NCBI RefSeq assembly: GCF_004005935.1
Contig: NZ_SACQ01000003.1
Location: 307,625-371,624 of the forward strand
DNA from: Neptunomonas marina
GTDB taxonomy: Bacteria > Pseudomonadota > Gammaproteobacteria > Pseudomonadales > Balneatricaceae
Reading direction: 5' to 3'
Length of the DNA: 64,000 bases
The notes under the pieces are model-generated. The model saw only the letters and a program-made list of their open reading frames with translations, had not been told where the DNA came from and did not search any database. Below, one piece after another: positions 18,494-27,006 of the stretch; the stretch's first letter is position 1; the number at the start of each line of letters is the position of its first letter. Both the position numbers and the translations under genes were made by a program.

Positions 18494-20320
18494 ATGACAA
18501 AAATAAACAAAATCGGATTGAAGCCTCTCTGCGCTGCACTCAGTTTGGCCGTTATCACAGGGGTTGCTCATGCCAAACCTGTGACATGGGACGACATTAA
18601 GAATGATGCTCAAACACCGGAAGATGTACTCGGTTACGGCATAGGCCCTAAAGCCCAGCGCTGGAGTGACCTCGCCGAGGTAAACACCACTACGATTAAG
18701 AACTTGGTACCTGCATGGTCGTTCTCGTTTGGCGGTGAAAAACAGCGTGGGCAGGAATCCCAAGCGCTGGTCCACGACGGAGTTATCTATGTCACCGGAT
18801 CGTACTCACGTATCTTCGCACTTGATGCGAAAACCGGTGAAAAGCTGTGGTCCTACTCGCACCGTTTACCCGACGATATCCGCCCATGTTGCGATGTTGT
18901 TAACCGTGGCGCCGCTATCTTCGGCGATCTCGTTTATTTTGGCACCCTAGATGCCGCGATCGTTGCACTGGATAAAAAGACCGGTAAGGTCAAGTGGAAG
19001 AAGAAGTTTGCCGATCACACCGAAGGCTACACCATGACCGGTGCACCAACGATTATCAAAGATCAAAAAACAGGCAAAGTCATGCTGATCCACGGCAGTT
19101 CCGGTGATGAGTTTGGTGTTGTCGGAAAGCTGTTTGCTCGTGATCCAATGACTGGCGAAGAGATCTGGATGCGCCCGTTTGTCGAGGGCCATTACGGACG
19201 TCTCAATGGTAAAAAGAGCACGCCGACAGGCGACCCACGCGCGCCTTCTTGGCCGGATGATCCGAACTCTCCAACCGGCAAAGTTGAAGCATGGAGTCAT
19301 GGTGGCGGCGCGCCTTGGCAATCGGCAAGCTTCGATGTCGAGAACAATATGATTATTGTTGGTGCGGGCAACCCGGCACCTTGGAACGGTTGGGCACGTA
19401 CCTCCCCAGATGGTAACCCGGCAGATTACGATAGCCTGTACACCTCGGGCCAAGTCGCTGTTGATCCGGCTACTGGCGAGGTGCAATGGTTCTACCAGCA
19501 TACGCCTAACGATGCTTGGGATTTCTCTGGCAATAACGAGCTGGTGTTGTTTGAGTACCAAGATGGCGGCAAAACCATCAAAGCAACCGGCCATGCTGAT
19601 CGAAACGGTTTCTTCTATGTCGTAAACCGTGAGAATGGTGACTTCATTCGCGGCTTCCCGTTTGTCGACAACATCACATGGGCAACCCATATCGACCCAG
19701 AGACTGGCCGCCCCGTCGAGGTTGAAGGCCAGCGCCCACCTAAACCGGCACCTGGCGAGAAGCGTGGTAAATCTGTTGAAGTTTCGCCGCCATTCTTGGG
19801 AGGTAAAAACTGGAACCCGATGGCTTACAGCCAAGACACGGGTTTCTTTTACCTTGGCGCCAACCACTGGAAAGAGGACTACTGGACTGAAGAGGTTCAC
19901 TACAAACGCGGTGCTGCCTATCTAGGCCAAGGCTTCCGTATTCGCAAAATGTACGACGACCATGTTGGTATTTTACGCGCGGTGAACCCAAAAACCGGAA
20001 AAATCGAATGGTCACATAAAGAGAAACTGCCACTATGGGCGGGGGTGCTAGCCACCAAAGGGGGGCTGATCTTCACCGGCACCGGCGATGGTTTCTTTAA
20101 GGCATTCGATGCTAAAACCGGCAAAGAGCTTTGGAAGTTCCAAACAGGCTCCGGCATCATCTCCTCCCCTGTGACATGGGAGCAAGATGGGCAGCAATAC
20201 ATTGGTGTTGCTAGCGGTTACGGCGGTGCGGTACCTCTCTGGGGTGGCGATATGGCCGACCTTACCAAGCCGGTCACGCAAGGCGGATCATTCTGGGTAT
20301 TTAAGCTACCAAAGAGCTAA
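18494..20320 (+). CDS. exaA: PQQ-dependent ethanol dehydrogenase, calcium-type (ExaA/PedE-like)
   Basis: A 608-residue periplasmic quinoprotein with a signal peptide of about 27 residues ending AHA. It has the vicinal Cys132-Cys133 pair, propeller repeats (DAKTGE, DPATGE, NPKTGK) and the catalytic Asp343 in AWDFSGNNE. The residue two places after the catalytic Asp is Ser345, the mark of Ca-dependent ExaA/PedE, whereas the paralogue at 11693 has Asp there. It should oxidise ethanol and other primary alcohols and reduce cytochrome c-550. A strong terminator follows the gene. Ribosome site: AGGG 9 bp before the ATG. Confidence 0.94.
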   Translation: MTKINKIGLKPLCAALSLAVITGVAHAKPVTWDDIKNDAQTPEDVLGYGIGPKAQRWSDLAEVNTTTIKNLVPAWSFSFGGEKQRGQESQALVHDGVIYVTGSYSRIFALDAKTGEKLWSYSHRLPDDIRPCCDVVNRGAAIFGDLVYFGTLDAAIVALDKKTGKVKWKKKFADHTEGYTMTGAPTIIKDQKTGKVMLIHGSSGDEFGVVGKLFARDPMTGEEIWMRPFVEGHYGRLNGKKSTPTGDPRAPSWPDDPNSPTGKVEAWSHGGGAPWQSASFDVENNMIIVGAGNPAPWNGWARTSPDGNPADYDSLYTSGQVAVDPATGEVQWFYQHTPNDAWDFSGNNELVLFEYQDGGKTIKATGHADRNGFFYVVNRENGDFIRGFPFVDNITWATHIDPETGRPVEVEGQRPPKPAPGEKRGKSVEVSPPFLGGKNWNPMAYSQDTGFFYLGANHWKEDYWTEEVHYKRGAAYLGQGFRIRKMYDDHVGILRAVNPKTGKIEWSHKEKLPLWAGVLATKGGLIFTGTGDGFFKAFDAKTGKELWKFQTGSGIISSPVTWEQDGQQYIGVASGYGGAVPLWGGDMADLTKPVTQGGSFWVFKLPKS

Positions 20321-20340
20321 TTCAGCCCAACTGAATCACA

Positions 20341-20370
20341 CCCGCCCCGCTTTATGCGGGCGCGGGTTTT
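20341..20370 (+). terminator. Intrinsic terminator after exaA
   Basis: A GC-rich stem of two CCCGC/GCGGG blocks with one bulged C and a TTTAT loop is followed by TTTT. It ends directly in front of the GGAG ribosome site of the pentapeptide gene, so that gene is either fed by read-through or has a promoter hidden near the hairpin. Confidence 0.85.
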
Positions 20371-20381
20371 GGAGACTCGTT

Positions 20382-21020
20382 ATGAAGTATTGGACCTTAG
20401 CGCTGAGCTTAACTGCCTCATCCGTAATTTTCGCCCAGCCCCCCGAAATAAACGGCTGTACACTTGAAGCAGAAGCCAAATGCGCAGGTGTTGACCTATC
20501 ATTCCAAGACTTACGGCACCTAAATCTCAGCCATATCGACTTAACCGGTGCCAACCTAAAAGGCGCAGATCTGCGCCATACTATTTTAAAAAACGCCAAG
20601 ATCGAGAAAGCCAACCTAACTGAAGCGAATCTTGCCCGCGCAGACCTTCGCCATGCAACCCTGCGCGGTTCCAACCTTAGCTATGCGAATCTCGAAGCGA
20701 TCCAAGGCTGGGCACTATTTGGGCAAGGGGCAAACTTCTACAAGGCGAATATGCGTGGCGCCAATTTAGAGTTTGCTCGCTTTAGTGGCGCTAAGATGCA
20801 ATTTGCCGACCTACAGGCCGCCAACCTTGAGATCGCCTGGATGACCAAAGTTGACCTCTCGGGCGCGAATCTTAGCAACGCGAACCTCCAAGAAGCCAAA
20901 CTCAACGCGGCATCACTCGAAAACGCAGACTTCACCGGCGTGCGTCGCCATTACGCAACGTTCCAAGCCACCTATATGGAAGGCTGTAAAAGCTGTCCCT
21001 TTGACTGGTCAAAAAACTGA
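20382..21020 (+). CDS. Exported pentapeptide-repeat protein
   Basis: A 212-residue protein with a signal peptide (about 1-18, ending IFA). About 25 A(N/D)LxX-type pentapeptide repeats follow (for example GANLKGADLRHT and EANLARADLRHA), predicting a right-handed quadrilateral beta-helix. Four cysteines are outside the repeats: two at the start (GCTLEAEAKCAG) and two at the end (GCKSCPF), probably forming caps by disulfides. An earlier in-frame start would overlap exaA; the ATG at 20382 has GGAG 7 bp upstream. The periplasmic location beside exaA suggests a role with the quinoprotein system, but no function is known. Confidence 0.85.
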   Translation: MKYWTLALSLTASSVIFAQPPEINGCTLEAEAKCAGVDLSFQDLRHLNLSHIDLTGANLKGADLRHTILKNAKIEKANLTEANLARADLRHATLRGSNLSYANLEAIQGWALFGQGANFYKANMRGANLEFARFSGAKMQFADLQAANLEIAWMTKVDLSGANLSNANLQEAKLNAASLENADFTGVRRHYATFQATYMEGCKSCPFDWSKN

Positions 21021-21097
21021 GTCGCGGTTTTTCCTATTTGGGATAACGATCGGCGCTCATCGCTTGGCTGTGTGGATGGCCCTCACACGGCTGAGCA

Positions 21098-21658
21098 CTA
21101 TGAACCAATATAGGTGACGGCATCTTCAGAGATTCTTACAATTTTCCGTGCAACCAACTGGTTGATAACTCCTTGTATAGCGACTTCGTTGCCCTGCAAA
21201 CGCAGTTGAGAAGCGACAAAGTTACGTAAGCTCACTACCTTCTGAGGTCTCTGGGCTTTGGGCCTTAGAATTAAACGACTAATCAGCTGCTGAGTTGGAG
21301 TCTCACTTGCAGGTGAGCTCGTTTTTACTTGGCGAATAACACGGCCTGCCGCGCTGACATGGCCAATCAATGGGCCAAAGCCATTATCATTGCTTACCAC
21401 TTCAAAACAGATATCGTTGTCTACTTCGGCATCCAACTTCCCAAGGTAGTAGGCTAAATGAAAATCTAAGTTGTTCGGCTGTACCTGTTTAATTTGAATA
21501 ACATTCAGTTCAATCGGCTTATCGTACTTCCGTTCACCAAAATCGAGACGGGGCTGCTTAGCACCCAGAAAAACGAAAGCTTTCTCATAAACAGAGAGAT
21601 CGACTTTCTCTAACCCGCCGGTATTCTCATTATCTATAAACGCCCATCTTCGCATCAT
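21098..21658 (-). CDS. PIN-like domain protein of unknown role
   Basis: A 186-residue soluble protein. It opens with AFIDNENTGGLEKVDLS and later has SNDNGFGPLIGH, the spaced acidic residues expected of a PIN/NYN-type nuclease fold. The C-terminal third (about 135-186) looks like a small winged-helix-type domain. Homologues are widespread single genes of unknown role. It is monocistronic and convergent with the pentapeptide gene, with no sign of an antitoxin partner. Confidence 0.65.
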   Translation of the reverse strand: MMRRWAFIDNENTGGLEKVDLSVYEKAFVFLGAKQPRLDFGERKYDKPIELNVIQIKQVQPNNLDFHLAYYLGKLDAEVDNDICFEVVSNDNGFGPLIGHVSAAGRVIRQVKTSSPASETPTQQLISRLILRPKAQRPQKVVSLRNFVASQLRLQGNEVAIQGVINQLVARKIVRISEDAVTYIGS

Positions 21659-21788
21659 TCACATCCTTGTCATCATTTGCTGCAAGTAGAGTGTATCGCA
21701 AAGATCTCCTGTCTTCGCTCCCTTTAAATTTGACGGCCTTAGCAAAACAAACAGCTAAAAAGTTCCACTAACCTCAGTTAATGCACTT

Positions 21789-21807
21789 GAAAATGATAAT
21801 CTATATC
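21789..21807 (+). promoter_or_regulatory. Fur-box-like site
   Basis: The 19 bases starting at 21789 match the classical Fur consensus at 16 of 19 positions by hand alignment and form 7-bp arms (AAATGAT/ATCATTT). It lies 36 bp before the L31 start and just upstream of a Zur-like box. Confidence 0.5.
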
Positions 21808-21814
21808 ATTTATA

Positions 21815-21831
21815 TTGTTATAACATAACAA
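21815..21831 (+). promoter_or_regulatory. Zur-box-like operator
   Basis: TTGTTAT-AAC-ATAACAA is a perfect 7-bp inverted repeat and matches the Zur core. It lies directly before the GGAGG site of the zinc-free L31 paralogue, the position and gene where Zur control is known in enterobacteria and pseudomonads. Confidence 0.75.
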
Positions 21832-21842
21832 ACGGAGGCGTA

Positions 21843-22106
21843 ATGAAAAAAGGTATTCATCCAGACTACGACTATGTGGTGTTTCGAGATACAAGCTGCG
21901 GTCGCGAGTTTCGTATTCGCTCAACGTGCACCAGCCCACTAACAACAGTTTGGGAAGATGGCAAAACTTATCCGCTAATTAACCTAGACGTTTCGAGTGC
22001 ATCACACCCGATCTACACCGGTGAAAAGCGCCAAGCGAAAGCGGAAGGCCGTATTGCACAGTTCAATAAACGTTTCGCAGGCCGCGTAAAGCAGACAAAG
22101 GAATAG
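21843..22106 (+). CDS. rpmE2: 50S ribosomal protein L31 type B (zinc-independent)
   Basis: An 87-residue L31 opening MKKGIHPDYDYVVFRD, of the longer B type. The zinc-binding CxxC pair of the A type is absent; only isolated Cys appear (TSCGRE, STCTSP). It replaces the zinc-containing L31 when zinc is short. It is co-transcribed with L36 type B, whose start lies 3 bp after this stop. GGAGG precedes the ATG. The Zur-like box fits zinc control. Confidence 0.93.
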   Translation: MKKGIHPDYDYVVFRDTSCGREFRIRSTCTSPLTTVWEDGKTYPLINLDVSSASHPIYTGEKRQAKAEGRIAQFNKRFAGRVKQTKE

Positions 22107-22109
22107 AGA

Positions 22110-22253
22110 ATGCAGGTTGTTAGTTCACTAAAGACAGCGAAGAAACGCCATAAGGATTGCCAAGTGGTCAAGCGCCGAGGCAGGCTCTATGTTATTTGCA
22201 AAAGCAACCCGCGCTTCAAAGCGCGCCAAGGCAACGTAAAGAAGAAACGCTAA
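22110..22253 (+). CDS. rpmJ2: 50S ribosomal protein L36 type B
   Basis: A 47-residue basic protein (opening [20 protein letters not shown], ending GNVKKKR). It is L36 of the longer B class, which lacks the full four-ligand zinc site. It begins 3 bp after the L31 stop, so the pair forms one zinc-sparing unit. GAGA near -6 is a weak ribosome site, consistent with translational coupling. Confidence 0.93.
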   Translation: MQVVSSLKTAKKRHKDCQVVKRRGRLYVICKSNPRFKARQGNVKKKR

Positions 22254-22259
22254 CACTTC

Positions 22260-22285
22260 AGAGGGGATACGCTGGGCTCCCCTCT
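22260..22285. other. Hairpin after L36
   Basis: AGAGGGG and CCCCTCT form a perfect 7-bp stem with a 12-nt loop between the convergent L36 and LuxR-regulator genes. No T-run follows, so it is a possible weak terminator. Confidence 0.4.
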
Positions 22286-22308
22286 ATCGCGGCTTCCACA
22301 GATTCAGA

Positions 22309-22959
22309 CTAAGCATCGGTAATTTGCGCGCCCACCTTCACCAATCCCGTCTCGATTGCAAGATGGACCAGCTCTGCAGTGGAGCTGATATTTAACTTGC
22401 TCTTCAGGATCGCTGTGTAGTTCGAAACGGTTTTGGCACTGATAGAGAGCTGCTCGGAGATCTCCTTCACGCTCAGCCCTTGGGCCAGCATCACAAAGAT
22501 CTCGAACTCGCGTTGTGTCATCTCTTTTAAGCGCTTGTCTTTTTGCTCCGGGCGGGACACCGCCAACCGCATCGCGAGTTCATGCTCAACATACAGCTGA
22601 CCGGCTGCGACTTTATTCACCGCTTCAATCAAGATCTCTGGTGTGCAGGTTTTCGTGATATAGCCTTTAGCACCCGCCTCTAAAGCCTGTGTCACCACTG
22701 GGATCTCGTCATACATGCTAAAGAACAGCACTTTGCTGTTTGGGCAACGTTGCAATATACGCCGGGCCGCTTCAATGCCGCTGATCCCCTGCATGTTGAC
22801 ATCCATTATGACCACATCCGGTTCTAGTTCCTGACTTAGGCTAAACGCTTGATCCCCGTTAACTGCCTCAAAAACTTCGCATGGCGCAAATACCGTCGAG
22901 AGCAAGCTCGCATAGCCTTGGCGAACGACTGCATGATCATCAGCAATCAATATCTTCAT
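22309..22959 (-). CDS. LuxR/NarL-type response regulator (ExaE/EraR-like)
   Basis: A 216-residue two-domain regulator: receiver (about 1-118, acidic DDH, phospho-Asp in VVIMDVNMQG, Lys in YITKTC) and a LuxR helix-turn-helix (about 150-205; QLSISAKTVSNYTAIL). Its start overlaps the kinase gene by 20 bp, so they are a translationally coupled pair. It is a close paralogue of the regulator at 24449 (both start MKIL, share VVRQGYAS, GISGIEAA and FFSMYDE). In pseudomonads such pairs control exaA and pqq. Confidence 0.9.
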   Translation of the reverse strand: MKILIADDHAVVRQGYASLLSTVFAPCEVFEAVNGDQAFSLSQELEPDVVIMDVNMQGISGIEAARRILQRCPNSKVLFFSMYDEIPVVTQALEAGAKGYITKTCTPEILIEAVNKVAAGQLYVEHELAMRLAVSRPEQKDKRLKEMTQREFEIFVMLAQGLSVKEISEQLSISAKTVSNYTAILKSKLNISSTAELVHLAIETGLVKVGAQITDA

Positions 22960-24250
22960 ATTCTATCTCCCTAATCGGTACGGTTAACGATAGCCATGTT
23001 CCTTGTCCTTGGCGCTGTTCAAACTGGAGTTCACCCTCCATACAGCGGGCACGTTCGCTCATCGAGCGCAACCCTAAGCCGGTCTTATTGCGGCTTGGCG
23101 GGCTGGCGTTGCCATTGTCTTCCACCAGCAAACTCAGTTGTCCATCCACGGCACTCAGCCGTACGCGAACGCGGGTTGCTTTGGCATGTTGCGCAACGTT
23201 GTTGAGCGCCTCTTGTACAACTCGGTAGATATGTGTGTTCGTTTCATCATCGAATAAAGGCAGCGGCTCATCGATCATCATCTCGACATGCAGATGACTG
23301 TAGGTTTGCTGCCAGCGATCCACTTGGGTACGAATCGCTTCTGCTAAACCTAACTGCGCCAAAATCACAGGGTGCAACTTACGGATCAAAGCGCGGAAGC
23401 TCTGCTGCATCGCATCGCAATGCTGAGCCACATGCTCACCCACAGATTGCACAACGGCTTTGTCGTCACCACGCTGCTGGAGCAGATAAGCATGGGCACG
23501 GATCCCCGCCAAGTACTGGCCTAGATCGTCGTGCAGCTCTCTGGCAAGGTGCGCACGCTCTGTCTCTTGCAGGCGGAGCAACTCGTGGGTTAAGCGCGAG
23601 TTATCGCTTTGTGCCTCTTCCAACGCCTCCGCCATCGCATTGAAGTGCTCGGCGATAGAGTTCACCTCACTCACACCGTAGCGATCAAGCCGCGCCGTAT
23701 ACTGGCCTTTTTCAATAGCGTGCAGTGCGGCCAGAAAGTCAGCTACCGGACGCACCCCTTGGCGTACGCCTAGATAGATCGCGAGATTTGACAGTACAAC
23801 GCTCAGGCCAAATAGGAAAAGCACCTGCTGTACCGACTCCCACACCTCTCCCAGCTCATCGCTGGGGTCCGCTTTTAACCGCAACACGCGCCCATCCGGT
23901 AGATAACGGTAATACGCCTTATCGACAATCGGCTCAATTCCCGGTATCAGATTGATAAACCACGCTGGCGCTTCTTCATCATCAGGTTCGGCTCGGTCTA
24001 ATTGCTCAAATGCCGCTAAGTTCTCTGCCATCTCTAGCTGAACGTGGCGCGAGTCACCTCCGAGCACTTCTTTAAGCAATACCTCATTTTCACCCGCCAG
24101 CGTTAGCAACTGGTGGGTGAAGCTGACACCTGCAACCACCTCGCGCTTAATATCTTTGGCCGCTTGCCCGAGCATAAAATAGAGCGTAATCACTAAAACA
24201 GCGGTAAAAACACCCGCAACCAGCAGGTTAAGTCGTAAAACTGCACTCAT
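22940..24250 (-). CDS. NarX-type sensor histidine kinase
   Basis: A 436-residue membrane kinase. It has two membrane helices (about 7-27 and 135-160) enclosing a periplasmic sensor of about 105 residues, then a HAMP-like linker (about 160-215). The HisKA_3 phospho-acceptor is ARELHDDLGQYLAGI, and a HATPase domain (DNGNASPP, GLGLRSMSER) completes it. It is the partner of the overlapping regulator gene and possibly of the second regulator at 24449. The signal is unknown. It resembles the EraS/ExaD role in the alcohol regulon by position only. Confidence 0.87.
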   Translation of the reverse strand: MSAVLRLNLLVAGVFTAVLVITLYFMLGQAAKDIKREVVAGVSFTHQLLTLAGENEVLLKEVLGGDSRHVQLEMAENLAAFEQLDRAEPDDEEAPAWFINLIPGIEPIVDKAYYRYLPDGRVLRLKADPSDELGEVWESVQQVLFLFGLSVVLSNLAIYLGVRQGVRPVADFLAALHAIEKGQYTARLDRYGVSEVNSIAEHFNAMAEALEEAQSDNSRLTHELLRLQETERAHLARELHDDLGQYLAGIRAHAYLLQQRGDDKAVVQSVGEHVAQHCDAMQQSFRALIRKLHPVILAQLGLAEAIRTQVDRWQQTYSHLHVEMMIDEPLPLFDDETNTHIYRVVQEALNNVAQHAKATRVRVRLSAVDGQLSLLVEDNGNASPPSRNKTGLGLRSMSERARCMEGELQFEQRQGQGTWLSLTVPIREIEYEDIDC

Positions 24251-24448
24251 CTATTCATTCCTGCAAAGGCAATCGGCCTGTGCTCGTCGCCAACAATATT
24301 CATGCATATTTACACATAAAGCGCTGATTTAAGATGTAAAACGAAAGCCGTACTGATGCAGTATGCCCAATGCAAACACCGCAACAGAATGCTTCCTAGG
24401 ATGGAATAGGCGTGGCACTAAAGTACTGGTTAGCGCCCGAAGAGGCTC

Positions 24449-25084
24449 TCAGCTGCCGAGTTTAACAACGCCTGCATCGATAGCGATGTGGACTAGCTCA
24501 GCGGTGGAAGAGGCATCCAGCTTACTTTTGATAGTGGTGACGTAATTGGAAACCGTTTTGATATTCAGACCCAGCGTGTCAGAAATCACTTGGTTATTCT
24601 GCCCACGCGCGAGCATGACAAACACCTCAAACTCGCGCAGGGTAAGCTCGCGCAATAGCCCTTCTGTCACGCTTTGGTTATTGAGCGCCAGCTTCATCAC
24701 GAGGTCATACTCGATAAAGATTTCGCCCCGGCTAATCTTGGTGACGGCCTCCAGCAGTGTTTTCGAGGAACCCGACTTTGTTATGTACCCCATAGCACCG
24801 GCATCAAGGGCCTGCTTCACCATTAACGCCTCGTCATACATGCTAAAGAACATGATGCGGGCCTCACGGTCTGCTTCGAGAATGCGTGTAGCCGCCTCGA
24901 TGCCGCTAATTCCCGGAAGGTTGATATCCATAATCACCAGGTCTGGGCGGTGCTCTGTGTAAAGCTGTGCCGCTTGCTCACCGCTTGAAGCCTCGAGAAT
25001 CTCGCATGGAGAGATCACAGTGGGCAGAACACTGGCATAGCCTTGGCGTACAACCGAATGGTCGTCGGTGATAAGAATTTTCAT
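24449..25084 (-). CDS. LuxR/NarL-type response regulator, paralogue of the 22309 gene
   Basis: A 211-residue regulator with receiver (phospho-Asp in LVIMDINLPG) and LuxR helix-turn-helix (DTLGLNIKTVSNYVTTIKSKL). It shares much of its sequence with the 22309 product, so the two arose by tandem duplication on either side of the kinase gene. It has no kinase of its own; the NarX-type kinase 198 bp downstream is the obvious candidate. The 198-bp gap shows no gene. Confidence 0.88.
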   Translation of the reverse strand: MKILITDDHSVVRQGYASVLPTVISPCEILEASSGEQAAQLYTEHRPDLVIMDINLPGISGIEAATRILEADREARIMFFSMYDEALMVKQALDAGAMGYITKSGSSKTLLEAVTKISRGEIFIEYDLVMKLALNNQSVTEGLLRELTLREFEVFVMLARGQNNQVISDTLGLNIKTVSNYVTTIKSKLDASSTAELVHIAIDAGVVKLGS

Positions 25085-25215
25085 TAGATGTCCGTCTCGG
25101 GAAGGAATACCCGCATGCTACCATCGAATGAACATTTTGTTTACATCGATAGTTATCAGCCATCTAATAGCAAGGGAGAGACGCGCGACACTAGGAGCGT
25201 CGCGCGTTGGCGGCG

Positions 25216-25653
25216 TTACTTGATGTTAAAAACCCCAGCCATGCCTTTCGCTTCCAAGCCCTCGGCAAAGAACTCAAATTTCCCAGGCTTGATCGGCACA
25301 AAGTAGATCTCTGCCTCGCCCTCTTGTTCAAACTCAAGCTCAGTCAAGCTCACCGCTTTGATCTCCATATCACCCGCCTCTACCTTGCGCAGGAAGATCG
25401 AGTTAAAAAAGCCCGGCGCTTTCACTGCATACTCCGTTTGGCCACTGGAGATCACTTTTAGCTTGTAGGATTTGCCGGTCTCGAGTTGATACTCTTTGTG
25501 TGACAGATGGTAGCGGTTGTCTTCTGTTCCTAGCACCAGATCAGGTAGCTTGGTGGGTCGGCGTGTTAGATCACCTTGAGCTGCCGCAATCGTACTCGAT
25601 ACACCCATTACTGCCGCTAAACCTGCCAAACCTACTGTTTTTAGAATCGTCAT
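25216..25653 (-). CDS. Exported cupredoxin-like protein lacking the copper-ligand Cys
   Basis: A 145-residue periplasmic protein (signal peptide about 1-25, ending AAA). The beta-sandwich pattern LETGKSYKLKVISSG ... FFAEGLEAKGMAGVF resembles cupredoxins. No cysteine is present, so a normal type 1 copper site cannot form; His, Met and acidic residues remain. Similar genes accompany PQQ dehydrogenase clusters. It is divergent from the PedA1-like gene across 171 bp and may bind a metal other than copper, or act structurally. Confidence 0.7.
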   Translation of the reverse strand: MTILKTVGLAGLAAVMGVSSTIAAAQGDLTRRPTKLPDLVLGTEDNRYHLSHKEYQLETGKSYKLKVISSGQTEYAVKAPGFFNSIFLRKVEAGDMEIKAVSLTELEFEQEGEAEIYFVPIKPGKFEFFAEGLEAKGMAGVFNIK

Positions 25654-25824
25654 ATTGCCACCTCTACTGATGCGCTGTTGTTTTTATGTGGCTCTATGCT
25701 AAACGCCGCTCTGGGTAAAAGAATGCTACTTCCGAACTAATTGATTTCTACTTTCTTCATATTCCTGCTTCACGATTTCCCACCTATGCTGGGCAAAAAT
25801 CATAATAAATAGAAGTTATCGACG

Positions 25825-26997
25825 ATGATAAACACCAAGAACGCCCTTGCCAGTGCACTGTTAGCCGCCTCGCTCACCTTTGCCAACCACAGTGCTGCAC
25901 AACTCGATATTCCTATCACCTACTTACACCAAGAGGTTGATACCGGCCCGGTACTGTCCAATGTACTACCCGAACCCGACGATGCTGGGCTGCAAGGTGC
26001 AGCACTGGGCATTAAAGACAGCAACACCACAGGGCGCTTTCTCAAACATCACTATGCGCTCAACAGCTTTTCCAAAGCCGATACCAGCGCTTTAGTCGAC
26101 ATAGCGCAGCAACGCTTCCGCGCGGGTGACCGCTTCTTCGTAGCCAACGTGCCAACTAAGACGCTACAAGCACTACAAACTGCACTTGGGCCTGAGGCGC
26201 TGATCTTTAACGCAGGTAGCGCAGACGATGCGCTCCGCCAATTTGCCTGTGCGTCTAACACCTTACACACACTGCCGAGCCGCGCCATGTTAACCGACGC
26301 GTTGGCACAGTGGTTGAAAGCTAAGCGCCTTGATGAAGTTTTAGTCATTACCGGGCCAAACGCGGAAGACAAAGCGTACACCGCCTCGTTCGAGCGCGCC
26401 GCGAAACGCTTTGGACTCAAAATTGTGGCAAAGAAAGACTGGACCTTTGATAGTGATCTTCGCCGAACCGCCCAAAAAGAGCTGCCACTCTTTACTCAAA
26501 CCGATGATTACGATGTGGTGTTTGTCGCTGATGAGCGTGGTGATTTTGGCGAATATGTGCTTTACAACACCTGGCTTCCACGCCCAGTCATTGGTACACA
26601 GGGGCTCACTCCGGTGGCGTGGCATCGCGTTGTGGAACAGTGGGGAGCGGCGCAGTTACAGAGCCGTTTCGACAAGCTCGCCAAACGCTGGATGACGCCT
26701 AAAGACTATGCAGCATGGGCTGCGGTTCGCTCCGTTGCAGAAGCTGTTACGCGCACCAACAGCGCCAGCTTTAGTGAGGTAAAAAGCTATATTCGCTCGG
26801 ATAAGTTTCAGTTGGCTGGCTTTAAAGGACGCAAACTGGACTACCGCGATTGGAACGGGCAGCTACGCCAACCCATCCCGCTGGTACATCCACGCTCGCT
26901 TGTTTCTCAGTCACCACAAGAGGGGTTTCTACACCCGAAAAATGAACTGGACACCCTTGGCTTTGACCGCCCAGAAGTGAACTGCACAGCACAATAA
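25825..26997 (+). CDS. PQQ-alcohol-dehydrogenase-associated ABC binding protein (PedA1/A2 type)
   Basis: A 390-residue exported protein (signal peptide about 1-25, ending SAA) of the branched-chain-amino-acid-type binding fold, in the family tied to PQQ dehydrogenase transport loci. Features are DIPITYLHQEVD, RFFVANVPTKTLQAL and DYDVVFVADERGDFGEYVLYNTW. In Pseudomonas putida the PedA1A2BC transporter is needed for lanthanide-dependent growth. It lies 9 bp before the beta-propeller gene. The C-terminal Cys (VNCTAQ) is unpaired except for FACASN in mid-protein. Confidence 0.85.
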   Translation: MINTKNALASALLAASLTFANHSAAQLDIPITYLHQEVDTGPVLSNVLPEPDDAGLQGAALGIKDSNTTGRFLKHHYALNSFSKADTSALVDIAQQRFRAGDRFFVANVPTKTLQALQTALGPEALIFNAGSADDALRQFACASNTLHTLPSRAMLTDALAQWLKAKRLDEVLVITGPNAEDKAYTASFERAAKRFGLKIVAKKDWTFDSDLRRTAQKELPLFTQTDDYDVVFVADERGDFGEYVLYNTWLPRPVIGTQGLTPVAWHRVVEQWGAAQLQSRFDKLAKRWMTPKDYAAWAAVRSVAEAVTRTNSASFSEVKSYIRSDKFQLAGFKGRKLDYRDWNGQLRQPIPLVHPRSLVSQSPQEGFLHPKNELDTLGFDRPEVNCTAQ

Positions 26998-27006
26998 GGA
27001 GTTCCC

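Noticed and set aside
18947..19900. A 317-codon minus-strand frame inside exaA
   Set aside because: It is antisense to a highly conserved coding gene and its translation shows no family features.
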